Source: a virus
DNA length: 47,422 nucleotides
Virus record (IMG/VR): IMGVR_UViG_3300028592_000024
Span: 1 to 47,422 of that record
Reading direction: 5' to 3' (one strand)
The position numbers were made by a program, and so were the translations under genes. Below the pieces are notes generated by a model. It did no database searches and was not told where the DNA came from. It was given only the letters and a program-made list of their open reading frames with translations. Below are positions 38,630-47,390 of the stretch, piece by piece. Each line of letters starts with the position of its first letter. Within the stretch, counting starts at the first letter, position 1.

Positions 38630-40078
38630 ATGGCCATAGAGCAGATTGTTGCCAACATAACCGGCAAGATCAGAAAGTCGGTGCTGAATGGCCGAGAGTA
38701 TCTGGTCGCCCCCATGACCCTTATTGTACCCGGTGTTCTCTCTGGGAGCCAGGGTCCGATACTGTATCCTGCCGAGGAGTTGTCGAAAGACCCTTCTGTG
38801 TGGAACGGTATGCCCATAGTGGTATACCATCCAGTCGTAAACGGCCAACCCGTGTCTGCCAGAGACCCATACATTCTGGACAAGCAGGGTATCGGCATCA
38901 TACTCCGTACCAAGTTCAACGAGAAGCTGACCTGTGAGGGTTGGTTCGACTACAAGTCTGTAGCACAGGTTGACAACAGAGTTCTAGAAGCTCTGGAGAG
39001 CGGCACTCCTATGGAGTTGTCAACCGGTCTGGCACTGGACGGCCAGCCTGCTCCTGACGGTGCCGTGTTCAATGGTAAGCCCTACACTTACATCGGGAAG
39101 AACTACAGGCCAGACCATGTGGCTATCCTGCCCGACCAGATAGGTGCTTGCTGTATTGATGACGGCTGCGGAGTTCATAATGCAGCCGCACTGGGACACT
39201 CTCAACTGCGTAGACTGCTAGCTGATGCCATTGAGAAGAGGTTCGGCAATGGCATGGGTATGTCTGGTATTACAGAGTACTACCCGACCACCTATGTAGT
39301 CGAGGTGTTCGACAAGTACGTCGTGTATGAGGTTCACGGTAAGACCTGGAAGATACCCTACAAGACCGATCTCAGGAAGAGCACCGTGGAGCTTGCTAAT
39401 GAGGCTCCGGTAGAGGTGTCCAGGGAAGTTTCATACAAGCCCCTGAACGAAGAAGTTGTTCCGCCTGTCAACAATGAAAGCGAGGATGATATGCAGAAGA
39501 AAGAACTAGTCTCCTGGCTGATCTCCAACTGCGACTGCTGGCAGGAGGAAGACCGGTCTTCTCTGGAGGCAATGAACGAGAAGAAACTCCAAACTCTGAA
39601 GGACAATGCCGACAGGGCCAAGAAGATTCTGGCAGACTCCGAGGCAGCCAAGAAGGCTCTCGATGATTCCAGGAAGGAATTCGAGGTTGAGGGTCAGACC
39701 GTTACCTTCAACACCGCCACCAACAAGTGGGAGAAGAAGGCCAAGCCAGCTCCGGCTCCTACTCCAACCATTGCCCCGGTGGAGAGCAGGCTGACTCCTG
39801 AAGAGCAGGAAGACCTGGCCTTCGCACGGTCAGAGCGTAACCGTCAGAAGGAAACCATCGTCAACCGCATGACGGCCAACCTTGCCGACCCCAGCAAAAG
39901 CCAGATGCACCAGTACTTGATGGGCAAGCCTCTCGGAGAGCTTCAAGCCCTGTCGGCACTGGTTCCACAGAACGCTAACCAGCCGCCCCAGTTCCCCGAC
40001 ATCCGTGGTGCCGCCGGAGGCTACCCTCTTGTCAACAAGGATGACTTGGCAGACGAGTTGCTGCCTTTGCACCAGTAA
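38630..40078 (+). CDS. DUF2213-like head maturation protease/scaffold
   Basis: About 482 aa from ATG 38630. N-terminal DUF2213 core (YLVAPMTLIVPGVLSGSQGP, WNGMPIVVYHPVVNG, YRPDHVAILPDQIGACC with CCIDDGCGV) and a C-terminal charged coiled coil (residues 285-390) typical of a scaffold portion. It would assemble and then process the prohead. The family is usually placed next to portal and major capsid genes, as here. Confidence 0.78.
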   Translation: MAIEQIVANITGKIRKSVLNGREYLVAPMTLIVPGVLSGSQGPILYPAEELSKDPSVWNGMPIVVYHPVVNGQPVSARDPYILDKQGIGIILRTKFNEKLTCEGWFDYKSVAQVDNRVLEALESGTPMELSTGLALDGQPAPDGAVFNGKPYTYIGKNYRPDHVAILPDQIGACCIDDGCGVHNAAALGHSQLRRLLADAIEKRFGNGMGMSGITEYYPTTYVVEVFDKYVVYEVHGKTWKIPYKTDLRKSTVELANEAPVEVSREVSYKPLNEEVVPPVNNESEDDMQKKELVSWLISNCDCWQEEDRSSLEAMNEKKLQTLKDNADRAKKILADSEAAKKALDDSRKEFEVEGQTVTFNTATNKWEKKAKPAPAPTPTIAPVESRLTPEEQEDLAFARSERNRQKETIVNRMTANLADPSKSQMHQYLMGKPLGELQALSALVPQNANQPPQFPDIRGAAGGYPLVNKDDLADELLPLHQ

Positions 40079-40124
40079 GTCAGGGCGTAGTAGGTGTCCA
40101 CTACCCCTGTACGCGGGTGTCCGG

Positions 40125-40144
40125 GGTCGCTCCGTGCGGCGACC
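40125..40144 (+). other. hairpin between protease and decoration genes
   Basis: GGTCGC and GCGACC with an 8-nt loop, in the 117-nt gap before the decoration gene. No U-tract, so RNA processing or partial attenuation is more likely than full termination. Confidence 0.4.
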
Positions 40145-40195
40145 GGGGTTGGCTCCGGCTCCCGCTCTAAATCTTAACAGTTATGGAGTAAAACC

Positions 40196-40684
40196 ATGTC
40201 TCGCAGAAATGGTATCATTGTCAGTGCAGAGCCTCGGGGAAGGTTCGTAGAGGGTACTGTCGCAACCGGTCAGACCTTCTACCCCGGAATGCTGGTACAA
40301 CCAGACATCTCGGAAGCTCTCCAGGGTGGGCGTCACGTCTACGAGTTGTACAACGCTGACGCCGATGGTGGCAGGCCCAAGGGGTCACCGGTCCTGGTCC
40401 TTGAGAACTACCTACTCGGCAAGACCATGACAGACCCCTACACGGCAGGAGAGCGGTTCTTCGGCTACGTACCAGTGGCAGGTGAGGAGTACAACCTGCT
40501 CCTGGCAAATGTTGCTGGTACTGCCGACGATCACACCAAGGGTGAGATGTTGATTGCTGATGATACGACCGGGATGTTCGTCGCCACTACTGGTACGCCC
40601 GAGACAGAGATGGCCATGCTCAAGGAAACCATCACCGATCCCACGGCAGACACCCTGGCCTGGTGTGAGTGGACCGGATACTAA
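40196..40684 (+). CDS. putative capsid decoration/head stabilisation protein
   Basis: 162 aa beta-rich protein (FVEGTVATGQTFYPGMLVQP, ERFFGYVPVAGEEYNLLLAN, TAGERF) lying directly before the major capsid gene, as decoration proteins commonly do. TATGGAG ribosome site. The call depends on position and fold style; no diagnostic motif is seen. Confidence 0.6.
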   Translation: MSRRNGIIVSAEPRGRFVEGTVATGQTFYPGMLVQPDISEALQGGRHVYELYNADADGGRPKGSPVLVLENYLLGKTMTDPYTAGERFFGYVPVAGEEYNLLLANVAGTADDHTKGEMLIADDTTGMFVATTGTPETEMAMLKETITDPTADTLAWCEWTGY

Positions 40685-40738
40685 GATAACTCAGGACACT
40701 GTCTGTCGCCAGACCTTAACCACCATTGGGAGACAAGA

Positions 40739-41917
40739 ATGTTTGTCGATAATTTCATCCAGGTTCCAGGATCGGACTACACCGGCAACGCCGTGGAGGT
40801 GATGAACGGAGTCCGATTCGATCCTGGTATGCTCAGGCCATACCTGGGCAAGAACAACGAGCGTCTGGTGACTATCAACACTGGCCGCATGATCTACGAC
40901 AACACTAAGCAGATTTATCTGCCAGAGCGTCGTCCGGTACGGATTCGTGACCTGATGAACCAGGGGATGTTCCATTCGGTGTGGAACGCCACCTCGCTCC
41001 GTAAAGAAGAGTGGATTCAGCTTGACCAGGCAGTAATCCCGGCCTTGCGCGACAGGCTGCGGTTCTACGACGACATGAAGAAGGCCAGCAACTTCTCCGG
41101 CTTCAACGGCATGGGGAAGCTGACGCTGGAATACGAGACGACCAACGACGTTGGTGAAGCCGTCGTGGACATGGATGGCCTGTCTCCTGGTCGTACAGAC
41201 AATCCGCTATTCAAGCTCCGCTCACTGCCCCTGCCGATCACGCACTCGGACTTCTGGTTCAGTGCCCGTCGTCTGGCAGTAAGCCGCTCTGGTGGTGTGC
41301 CGCTCGACACTCGTATGGTGGAGATGGCTTCCCGTCGATGTGCAGAGATGGTTGAGGATACCGCCATCGGCATCGAGACTGGTATCCAGTTCGGCACTGT
41401 TGCCTCCGGAGTGACGGCACACGACGGTCTGTCCAAGGTGTACGGGGCGACCAACTTCCCATACCGTATCACCAAGACCGATCTGACCACTCCTACGGGT
41501 AGCAACCCCGAAGCGGTGATGCAGGACGTTATCGAGATGCGAGAGGAGATGTACGACATCGGTGCGTACGGACCCTTCGTCCTCTACACCAGCACGTCTT
41601 ATGATGCTTGGCTGGACAACGACTACTTCCGCACCGGCTCCACGGCTATCTCTCGTACGCTGCGTGAGCGTATCCGTGGTATCGAAGGTATCATGGATAT
41701 CAGACGTCTGGACCAGTTGAATAGCGGGTACCAGATGCTATTGATCCAGATGAGTTCCGAGACTCTCCGTGCCGTCACCGGCATGGCCTTCACTGTGGTT
41801 CAGTGGGAGAGCCAGGGCGGTATGCGGCTCAATTTCAAGGTCATGGGCATCGAGGTGCCACAGTTCTTCGCAGACTACGACGGTGACGCCGCTATCGTCC
41901 ACGGAACCACCAGTTAA
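40739..41917 (+). CDS. major capsid protein, encapsulin-like HK97 fold
   Basis: 392 aa. The layout matches encapsulin/linocin-like capsid proteins: an N-terminal arm, LPLPITHSDFWFSARRLAVS (strand and helix of the P-domain), RRCAEMVEDTAIGIETG (spine helix), YGPFVLYTSTSYDAWLDNDY, and LRAVTGMAFTVVQWES in the A-domain, ending FFADYDGDAAIVHG. It builds the icosahedral head. GGGAG precedes ATG. Confidence 0.8.
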   Translation: MFVDNFIQVPGSDYTGNAVEVMNGVRFDPGMLRPYLGKNNERLVTINTGRMIYDNTKQIYLPERRPVRIRDLMNQGMFHSVWNATSLRKEEWIQLDQAVIPALRDRLRFYDDMKKASNFSGFNGMGKLTLEYETTNDVGEAVVDMDGLSPGRTDNPLFKLRSLPLPITHSDFWFSARRLAVSRSGGVPLDTRMVEMASRRCAEMVEDTAIGIETGIQFGTVASGVTAHDGLSKVYGATNFPYRITKTDLTTPTGSNPEAVMQDVIEMREEMYDIGAYGPFVLYTSTSYDAWLDNDYFRTGSTAISRTLRERIRGIEGIMDIRRLDQLNSGYQMLLIQMSSETLRAVTGMAFTVVQWESQGGMRLNFKVMGIEVPQFFADYDGDAAIVHGTTS

Positions 41918-41998
41918 CACTGGTGAGCGATCTGCTACTACTAGCTAACTAACCGCTATCGCCCTGTCCTACTAGTAACCTAACTCTGGAGAATAAGC

Positions 41999-42601
41999 AT
42001 GGCAAGGTTCAAACTCCTGCTGGGACGACACATCCAGAAAGACCCCAAGAATCCTGGACAATCCCTTAGATTCCACCCAGGCGACACTGTAGAGTCTGAC
42101 GTTGACCTGGTGAAGAAGCACGGAGCAGAAAAGTTCACCCGTATCGACCCTGTGGCACGACGCATGAGACAGTCTGAGGGTGAGGCTGCCGCCAAGTTCC
42201 GACCACCGGTTGCCATCCCAATGAAGGAAGGACTGGCCGCAAAGCTGGAGGCTATGGGAGAGGACGAGGAAGCCGATCTGTCGCCAGCTCCCATCAAGGC
42301 CAAGGACGCTTACCCTCGCAAGGAGAGCGGCAGGGTTCAGCGTACCAGCAAGATGACTGAGCCGGACTCTGAAGAGTATCCGGACGATGAGGACGAGTAT
42401 CAGACCGACATCCCCCTCGAAACCCAGGAGACTGAGGAAGAAGAGGAAGACGATGAGGGCGAGGTTCAACTCGACAAGCCCCTGGAGCAGATGAACGTCA
42501 GGGAACTGACCAAGCTGGCGAACCAGCACGACATCAGCCTCAAGGGTGCAACACGCAAGGATGAGATGATCAAAGCTCTGAAGGAAGGACTGTCCCAGTA
42601 A
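41999..42601 (+). CDS. hypothetical head-associated protein with C-terminal SAP/HeH-like motif
   Basis: 200 aa. A basic N-terminus (MARFKLLLGRHIQKDPK), an acidic central stretch (DSEEYPDDEDEYQTD, EEEEEDDEGE), and a C-terminal helix-extension-helix MNVRELTKLANQHDISLKG typical of SAP/HeH DNA- or protein-binding motifs. Likely a minor capsid or connector-associated protein. The leader contains the ATCGCCCT element. Confidence 0.55.
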   Translation: MARFKLLLGRHIQKDPKNPGQSLRFHPGDTVESDVDLVKKHGAEKFTRIDPVARRMRQSEGEAAAKFRPPVAIPMKEGLAAKLEAMGEDEEADLSPAPIKAKDAYPRKESGRVQRTSKMTEPDSEEYPDDEDEYQTDIPLETQETEEEEEDDEGEVQLDKPLEQMNVRELTKLANQHDISLKGATRKDEMIKALKEGLSQ

Positions 42602-42616
42602 CCCGAATGGGAAGGG

Positions 42617-43132
42617 ATGGTCAACGTGGAATTCTATTCAAGGAGCGGTCCTTTGAGCGATGCAGCAATCGCGACGGTGGTAACAGGATTGATTACCATA
42701 GTCACAATGATAGCCGGTGTGATGACCCTGTGGATCAAAAGTGCCTACGCCATTCAGGAAGTCAAGGATGAGGTGAACAAGCAAGGTAATGAGATCAACA
42801 GGAAGCAGGACTCTGTTTCTAGTAAGCTGGATCACAACACCGCTATCTCTGAGAAAGCAAAGGAGTCTGCTGCCAAGGCTGAACTCCAGACCAACGGTGC
42901 TCTGAGTCAGTACAAGATGGCTGTACTGGAGAATGCTAGTAAGATAGCTGGATTGGAGAAAGACACGGTAGCCATTCGGATGTCACTAGATGTCCTAGCA
43001 AAGTCCATCAGCGAGACACGGCACGAGATGCGTGGCCACCTCCAGGGCGTCATCTACAAGCTAGACCTGCTGGCGCTAAAGTGTCTGCAACCTACAGAAC
43101 CGCCCTGCCCGCCTGAAGATAAGGAGAAGTGA
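42617..43132 (+). CDS. membrane-anchored coiled-coil protein
   Basis: 171 aa. One transmembrane helix near 18-40 (AIATVVTGLITIVTMIAGVM), then a long coiled coil (VKDEVNKQGNEINRK, then KAELQTNGALSQYKMAVL). ATG 42617 is very close to its SD; GTG 42626 may be the real start. It could be a spanin-like or holin-associated protein or a tail-membrane protein; only the membrane helix and coil are certain. Confidence 0.55.
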   Translation: MVNVEFYSRSGPLSDAAIATVVTGLITIVTMIAGVMTLWIKSAYAIQEVKDEVNKQGNEINRKQDSVSSKLDHNTAISEKAKESAAKAELQTNGALSQYKMAVLENASKIAGLEKDTVAIRMSLDVLAKSISETRHEMRGHLQGVIYKLDLLALKCLQPTEPPCPPEDKEK

Positions 43133-44044
43133 GTGGCGAAGAAGAAAACAGAACCCGCTAAGAAGAGCCTGGGCGTGGCCTGTACCATCAAGCAAGTGCC
43201 GGAGAAGGATAGGATAGTAGCGGCACAGCAGGCTATCATTATCAACCCGGTCAACATGCCACCGCCTGAAGCCCTGATGGCGATGAGTACGGCACTCATG
43301 GAAGAGTCTGATGATGATCCGGTCCCAGGGTTCCTAGCCCTGCTGACCTCAAAGTACTGGGGTGCCGCTGGCGTGGAGTTGACGGTTGGCTTCATGGAGT
43401 CTACGCCAGCCGACCTTCGAGACCGGATCATTAGCCACATGAACGCCTGGAACAAGACCGGCAACATCTTGTTCCGCTACAGCCAGACCAGCCCACAGGT
43501 TAGGATTACCCGGTCAGACGAGGGCTACTGGTCTTACATGGGAACAGACATTCGCATGATCTCTAGTAATGAGGCTACCATGTGTCTGTCAGGGTTTACC
43601 ATGAGGACCAGGGAGGAAGAGTTCCGCAGGGTTGTCAGGCACGAGGCTGGACATACCCTAGGATTCCCCCACGAGCACATGAGGCAGCAGTTGATTGCCA
43701 GGCTTGATAGGGAGGCAACCTACCGATACTTCCAGCGAACCCAGGGATGGAGTCGCAGTATGGTGGACTCCCAGGTACTGACACCTCTGGAGGAAAGGTC
43801 TATCAGAGGTACTCCCGATGCTGATGACGAGTCTATCATGTGCTACCAGTTGCCGGGGGATATTACCAGGGACAGGCAGCCGATACCGGGTGGTAGTGAC
43901 ATCAACGATATGGACTATCAGTTTGTCGGTACGATCTACCCGAAGGCCGACAAGCCGATTGACCCGCCAGCCAAGGGTGGACTGATCACTACCCTGGTAG
44001 GATTAGACAAGGACGGCAAGGAAGTCGCCAGGTTCAAACAGTAG
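43133..44044 (+). CDS. astacin-like metzincin zinc protease
   Basis: 303 aa from GTG 43133 (AAGGAG upstream). Zinc motif HEAGHTLGFPHEH (170-182) fits HExxHxxGxxH with the astacin-type extra Glu, and the Met-turn is DDESIMCYQLP (232-241). No signal peptide is visible; the N-terminus is Lys-rich. It could cut capsid, cell envelope or host proteins. It sits late in the head block and ends in TAG. Confidence 0.78.
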   Translation: MAKKKTEPAKKSLGVACTIKQVPEKDRIVAAQQAIIINPVNMPPPEALMAMSTALMEESDDDPVPGFLALLTSKYWGAAGVELTVGFMESTPADLRDRIISHMNAWNKTGNILFRYSQTSPQVRITRSDEGYWSYMGTDIRMISSNEATMCLSGFTMRTREEEFRRVVRHEAGHTLGFPHEHMRQQLIARLDREATYRYFQRTQGWSRSMVDSQVLTPLEERSIRGTPDADDESIMCYQLPGDITRDRQPIPGGSDINDMDYQFVGTIYPKADKPIDPPAKGGLITTLVGLDKDGKEVARFKQ

Positions 44045-44112
44045 AGGCTCGCATGTTCCAATTTCTGGTACTGCGACGATTAAGACGCATCCAAAAGTTT
44101 CTGGAGGAAGTC

Positions 44113-44340
44113 ATGGCTACTCAGGCTGAACTCACCAAACAGGTCAAGGCAATCGGTGACAAACTCACCAAGATTGGTGAAGAGAGTAAAACACTCTTGA
44201 GCAAAGTTGACGAGTTGAAACAGGCCGTTGCCGACGCCGAGAAGGTCACACCTGAACTGCAATCAGCAGTTGATGCCGTGGCAGAACAGGCCAAGGTGGT
44301 TGACGACCTTGTCCCTGATCCAGCCACTCCGACACCCTGA
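44113..44340 (+). CDS. small coiled-coil protein, 75 aa
   Basis: ATG 44113 is preferred: GGAGGAAG lies just upstream, while the longer frame has no comparable site. Residues 4-65 are heptad-rich (LTKQVKAIGDKLTKIG, LLSKVDELKQAVADA). Likely an oligomeric late protein; function unknown. Confidence 0.6.
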   Translation: MATQAELTKQVKAIGDKLTKIGEESKTLLSKVDELKQAVADAEKVTPELQSAVDAVAEQAKVVDDLVPDPATPTP

Positions 44341-44366
44341 TCGCCCGATTCGGGAGTAAGAATTGC

Positions 44367-45956
44367 GTGTATGCCGCTCTTGTCGCCGCCGCAATATCCA
44401 TCGCTCCAACACCGCAACCCTCCTCCCCGGCTTCCGCAGTAACAGCGGCGGCTGTGGACGTAGCCAGGATGGAGGTTGCGTTAATAAAGTCAGGCTTTAA
44501 GCCCAAGCAGATCAAGGAGGAGTTGAGGTTCTACCGATACCTGTGGTTCAACTCCAAGGCCGAACACTACGAGGATGACAACGTAGTAAACGTGTTTGAC
44601 CTGAACCTAAAGTCTGACCAGGGTGTGTTTGGATACCTTACCATAGTCTCACCCAACCTGGGCAGGATTGATCTAAGGGACTTTGGCTGGGACAAGAGGC
44701 TGCTGGTGTGGGAGAAGTTCAGGGACATAGACTACATCTTCCATGTAAAGATACAGTTCCTTGAAGACACGGTTATCGAGGAGGTGTGGCCGGGTGGCGA
44801 GTACAAGGGTAAGGATTACGAATACGGTGTTTACAACAAGACGCACGCCAAGAAGGGCCAGATAATATCCGCACCGGCACCGTGGTTACCTGAGAAGGAG
44901 ATAACCTACCTCCGGAAGACCCTGATAACGGAAGTGCCAATAGTCTCGGCCCACTGGAGGTTTGTACAGACAGCACGACAAATCTCCATACGCAACAAGG
45001 ATGAAGGCGTGGGCTACTACGAGTGGCTGGGCATCAAGAAGAGACAGGACTTCTTTGACCTGGCTGGTGTGAATGAGGACCGTGCGATCAAGAGGTTCAG
45101 GGAGTGGCGAGCCGTAGTCGAACGCTCTGGTATATCACAGCAGGGACGACAGATAGTCAGGCTGGGTGGTGACGACGCCGTGTGGGGTACACTGGACGTG
45201 TTCAGCCAGGTGGGCAGGGGTCAGCCCAAGAAGAATCTGGAGCGTGGCCAGTTCTTGCATGACGCAGAAGAGTGGTATGGGTTCCTACCCAACGGGTTGA
45301 TGCTAACTCTGCTGGCGAACGCCCAGGGGTTGGCACAGGCGACGGCACCAGACCAGATCGGTCCGGACGACTCGACTCTAAGGGTCGGCAAGGACGCCAG
45401 GGTGCACGCCAACCTTTCCTGCATACGCTGTCATGGCTCTGATAAGGAGATGCTCAAGCCTATCAACGACTGGGTCAGGAAGATCTTCAGGGCTGGAGGG
45501 CCACTGGAGTTAGCCGATAAGAAGAAGGATGTCATCCAGCGTCTGAAGAACCAGTACTTAAGAGACCTTGACAAGCTACTGGCCAGAGACAGGCAACGCT
45601 ACACCGAGGCTATTGCGGAAGTCACAACCACCAAGGCCAACCCCAAGGGCAAGACCAGTACAGAGATAGCCAAGCTCTATGGTGAGTACTGGAACAGGTA
45701 CGTAGAAGAACCTGTGACCGTCGAGGTGGCAGCCAGGGAGTTAGGCACCTGGAGTTGGAAGTTGAAGGATGCTATCCGCAAGCACATGAAAACCAGGGGT
45801 GTCACGGATTTGATACTCGCTGCTTTTGTAGACGAACCCTCGGGTAGTATAACCAGACTCGAATGGGAAGAGGTGTATGGCTTCACACAGACTCTCATTC
45901 ACGGCTTGACGGCTCTGCCTGAAATCGAGAAGAAGGAAGAAGCCAAACCGGATTGA
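44367..45956 (+). CDS. exported protein with one c-type heme motif
   Basis: 529 aa from GTG 44367 (GGGAG 10 nt upstream). The first 24 residues (MYAALVAAAISIAPTPQPSS, then PASA) resemble a short Sec signal. A large novel domain follows, with SCIRCHGSDK at 351-360 giving a single CxxCH c-type heme site (C352, C355, H356); Lys/Met further on may supply a sixth ligand. The C-terminus is helical and charged. It strongly resembles planctomycete secreted heme proteins in style. A phage gene for an exported cytochrome-like protein is unusual; the heme depends on host maturation in the periplasm. Confidence 0.62.
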   Translation: MYAALVAAAISIAPTPQPSSPASAVTAAAVDVARMEVALIKSGFKPKQIKEELRFYRYLWFNSKAEHYEDDNVVNVFDLNLKSDQGVFGYLTIVSPNLGRIDLRDFGWDKRLLVWEKFRDIDYIFHVKIQFLEDTVIEEVWPGGEYKGKDYEYGVYNKTHAKKGQIISAPAPWLPEKEITYLRKTLITEVPIVSAHWRFVQTARQISIRNKDEGVGYYEWLGIKKRQDFFDLAGVNEDRAIKRFREWRAVVERSGISQQGRQIVRLGGDDAVWGTLDVFSQVGRGQPKKNLERGQFLHDAEEWYGFLPNGLMLTLLANAQGLAQATAPDQIGPDDSTLRVGKDARVHANLSCIRCHGSDKEMLKPINDWVRKIFRAGGPLELADKKKDVIQRLKNQYLRDLDKLLARDRQRYTEAIAEVTTTKANPKGKTSTEIAKLYGEYWNRYVEEPVTVEVAARELGTWSWKLKDAIRKHMKTRGVTDLILAAFVDEPSGSITRLEWEEVYGFTQTLIHGLTALPEIEKKEEAKPD

Positions 45957-45995
45957 CAACCAGGGTGTTCCTTTCCTCCAGAAGAAGGAGCAGTT

Positions 45996-46865
45996 ATGAA
46001 GTCTGTGATCGTCGGAATGATGGTGACACTGCTCGTCACCTCCCCAGTAATGGGCCAGTGTTACAGCAGCGGATACCGGTCGAGGGTGACATACTCACCA
46101 AGCTACAGCTATCCGAGCTACAGCTACAGCACTTACTCCGCACCTGTGAAGTACGAGGTTGTGGAGAAGGTGGTGAAGAAGGAAGTACCGGCGTTCGTAA
46201 CGTACCAGGCTGTCGTACCATACGCCTACGCTCTCCTGAATGTCTTCCCTAGCTACGGAGCACAAGCCGCTCCTGGCTACCAAGCCACCTACCCGTCATA
46301 CCCTAACCCCGGATCGGCTCAGCCTCCCAACCCCAACCCTGCCTCCAACCAACCCAACGGTCAGTCATCGGAGTTGAAGCAGGTTCTCGATATTCTCCAG
46401 ACCATGAACAAGGATTTGAAGTCCATGGATGCTCGAGTCCGCTCTCTGGAGGATAGACTCAACGGTACGCCAAGGAGGGAAGAAACTCCCAGGCGGGAAG
46501 AGTTACCCAAAGAGTCTTCACCCACTCCCGAGAAAAAGGAGTTGAGTCTGAAGCAGGCCAACCAGCAGGGAGGGTGTTACCTCTGCCATGACAAGGGTAA
46601 CGAGGCTGTGGGTGGCGGGTTCGTACTGTTCGACAAGGATGAGATTGCCAGGCTGACGGTACGACAGATCGAGAAGCTGGTGCGGCACGTTGAGTTCTCT
46701 AGCATGCCGCCAAGCGATAAGCACCCAGACAAGGATGTTGTGGCGGTCGTGGTCAAGAACAAGCTGCAACCGCCCAGTGACGCAGTAGTCTTGGCCTGGA
46801 AGAAGGAAGCATTCCGCCAACTGGAGGAGCGGAAGAAGGAGAAGGTAGAGGCAGAGAAGAAGTAG
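45996..46865 (+). CDS. exported cytochrome c-like protein with Tyr/Pro-rich repeats
   Basis: 289 aa. Clear signal peptide (MKSVIVGMMVTLLVTSPVMG) with cleavage before QC. Residues 28-110 are Tyr/Ser/Pro repeats and VKYEVVEKVVKKEVPAF, typical of planctomycete surface proteins; a coiled coil runs 124-156. A mono-heme domain has CYLCHDK (C194, C197, H198) and SSMPPSDKHP with Met237 as the likely axial ligand, a normal cytochrome c arrangement. AAGGAG precedes ATG; it ends in TAG. Either a virion-associated redox protein or a host-modifying exported protein. Confidence 0.72.
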   Translation: MKSVIVGMMVTLLVTSPVMGQCYSSGYRSRVTYSPSYSYPSYSYSTYSAPVKYEVVEKVVKKEVPAFVTYQAVVPYAYALLNVFPSYGAQAAPGYQATYPSYPNPGSAQPPNPNPASNQPNGQSSELKQVLDILQTMNKDLKSMDARVRSLEDRLNGTPRREETPRREELPKESSPTPEKKELSLKQANQQGGCYLCHDKGNEAVGGGFVLFDKDEIARLTVRQIEKLVRHVEFSSMPPSDKHPDKDVVAVVVKNKLQPPSDAVVLAWKKEAFRQLEERKKEKVEAEKK

Positions 46866-46912
46866 GGGTCTGAACGGAGAATAGGCATCGCCCTCACCTG
46901 AAGGAGATAGTT

Positions 46913-47332
46913 ATGAAGAGTTCCGCAATCGCAGTAGTCGCTCTCTTGGGAATGGCCACCCTGGCTGAAGCCGGAGGCTATGACGTCGGATCACAGTTCC
47001 AGGTACGATCCAGATTCCGAGCACCTGTGCGTCAGAGTCACGGATTCTCGGCAGGATTCCAATTCCAACGGGCACCTGTGTATGCACCGTCAGCACAGTT
47101 CGCGTTCCAGCGTGCACCGGTCTACGCACCGCCGGCACAGTTCTCCGTGCAGCAGTCTTACAGCTTCCAGCAACAGCAGGTCTTTGATGCTGCTCCGGTA
47201 TACGTTCCTCGGGCACCCCTGTACGCCCCGTCGTGTGGGGCTGGTGCCCAGTTCGACACCGGTTACGGTGGTGGCTGTACTCCGGTTGGTGCCGGGTTCC
47301 AGTTCCGGGCCAGGGGTAGCTTCTACCGGTAA
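46913..47332 (+). CDS. exported Gln/Tyr/Pro repeat protein, 139 aa
   Basis: Signal peptide MKSSAIAVVALLGMATLAEA, then repeats FQFQRAPVYAPSAQF and FAFQRAPVYAPPAQF, a degenerate third (AAPVYVPRAPLYAP), and a Gly-rich end. Two or more Cys near 110-125 could crosslink it. It is like planctomycete cell-surface repeat proteins. Follows the heme-protein genes with an AAGGAG site and the ATCGCCCT leader element. Confidence 0.65.
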   Translation: MKSSAIAVVALLGMATLAEAGGYDVGSQFQVRSRFRAPVRQSHGFSAGFQFQRAPVYAPSAQFAFQRAPVYAPPAQFSVQQSYSFQQQQVFDAAPVYVPRAPLYAPSCGAGAQFDTGYGGGCTPVGAGFQFRARGSFYR

Positions 47333-47350
47333 GTTGGCTTAGTCCGGGTA

Positions 47351-47370
47351 AGGGGGAATGGAGTCCCCCT
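47351..47370 (+). other. intergenic hairpin
   Basis: AGGGGG and CCCCCT with an 8-nt loop, 19 nt after the repeat protein stop. No U-tract. May limit readthrough or protect the 3' end. Confidence 0.4.
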
Positions 47371-47390
47371 ATCTTCTGGAGGGTAATACT

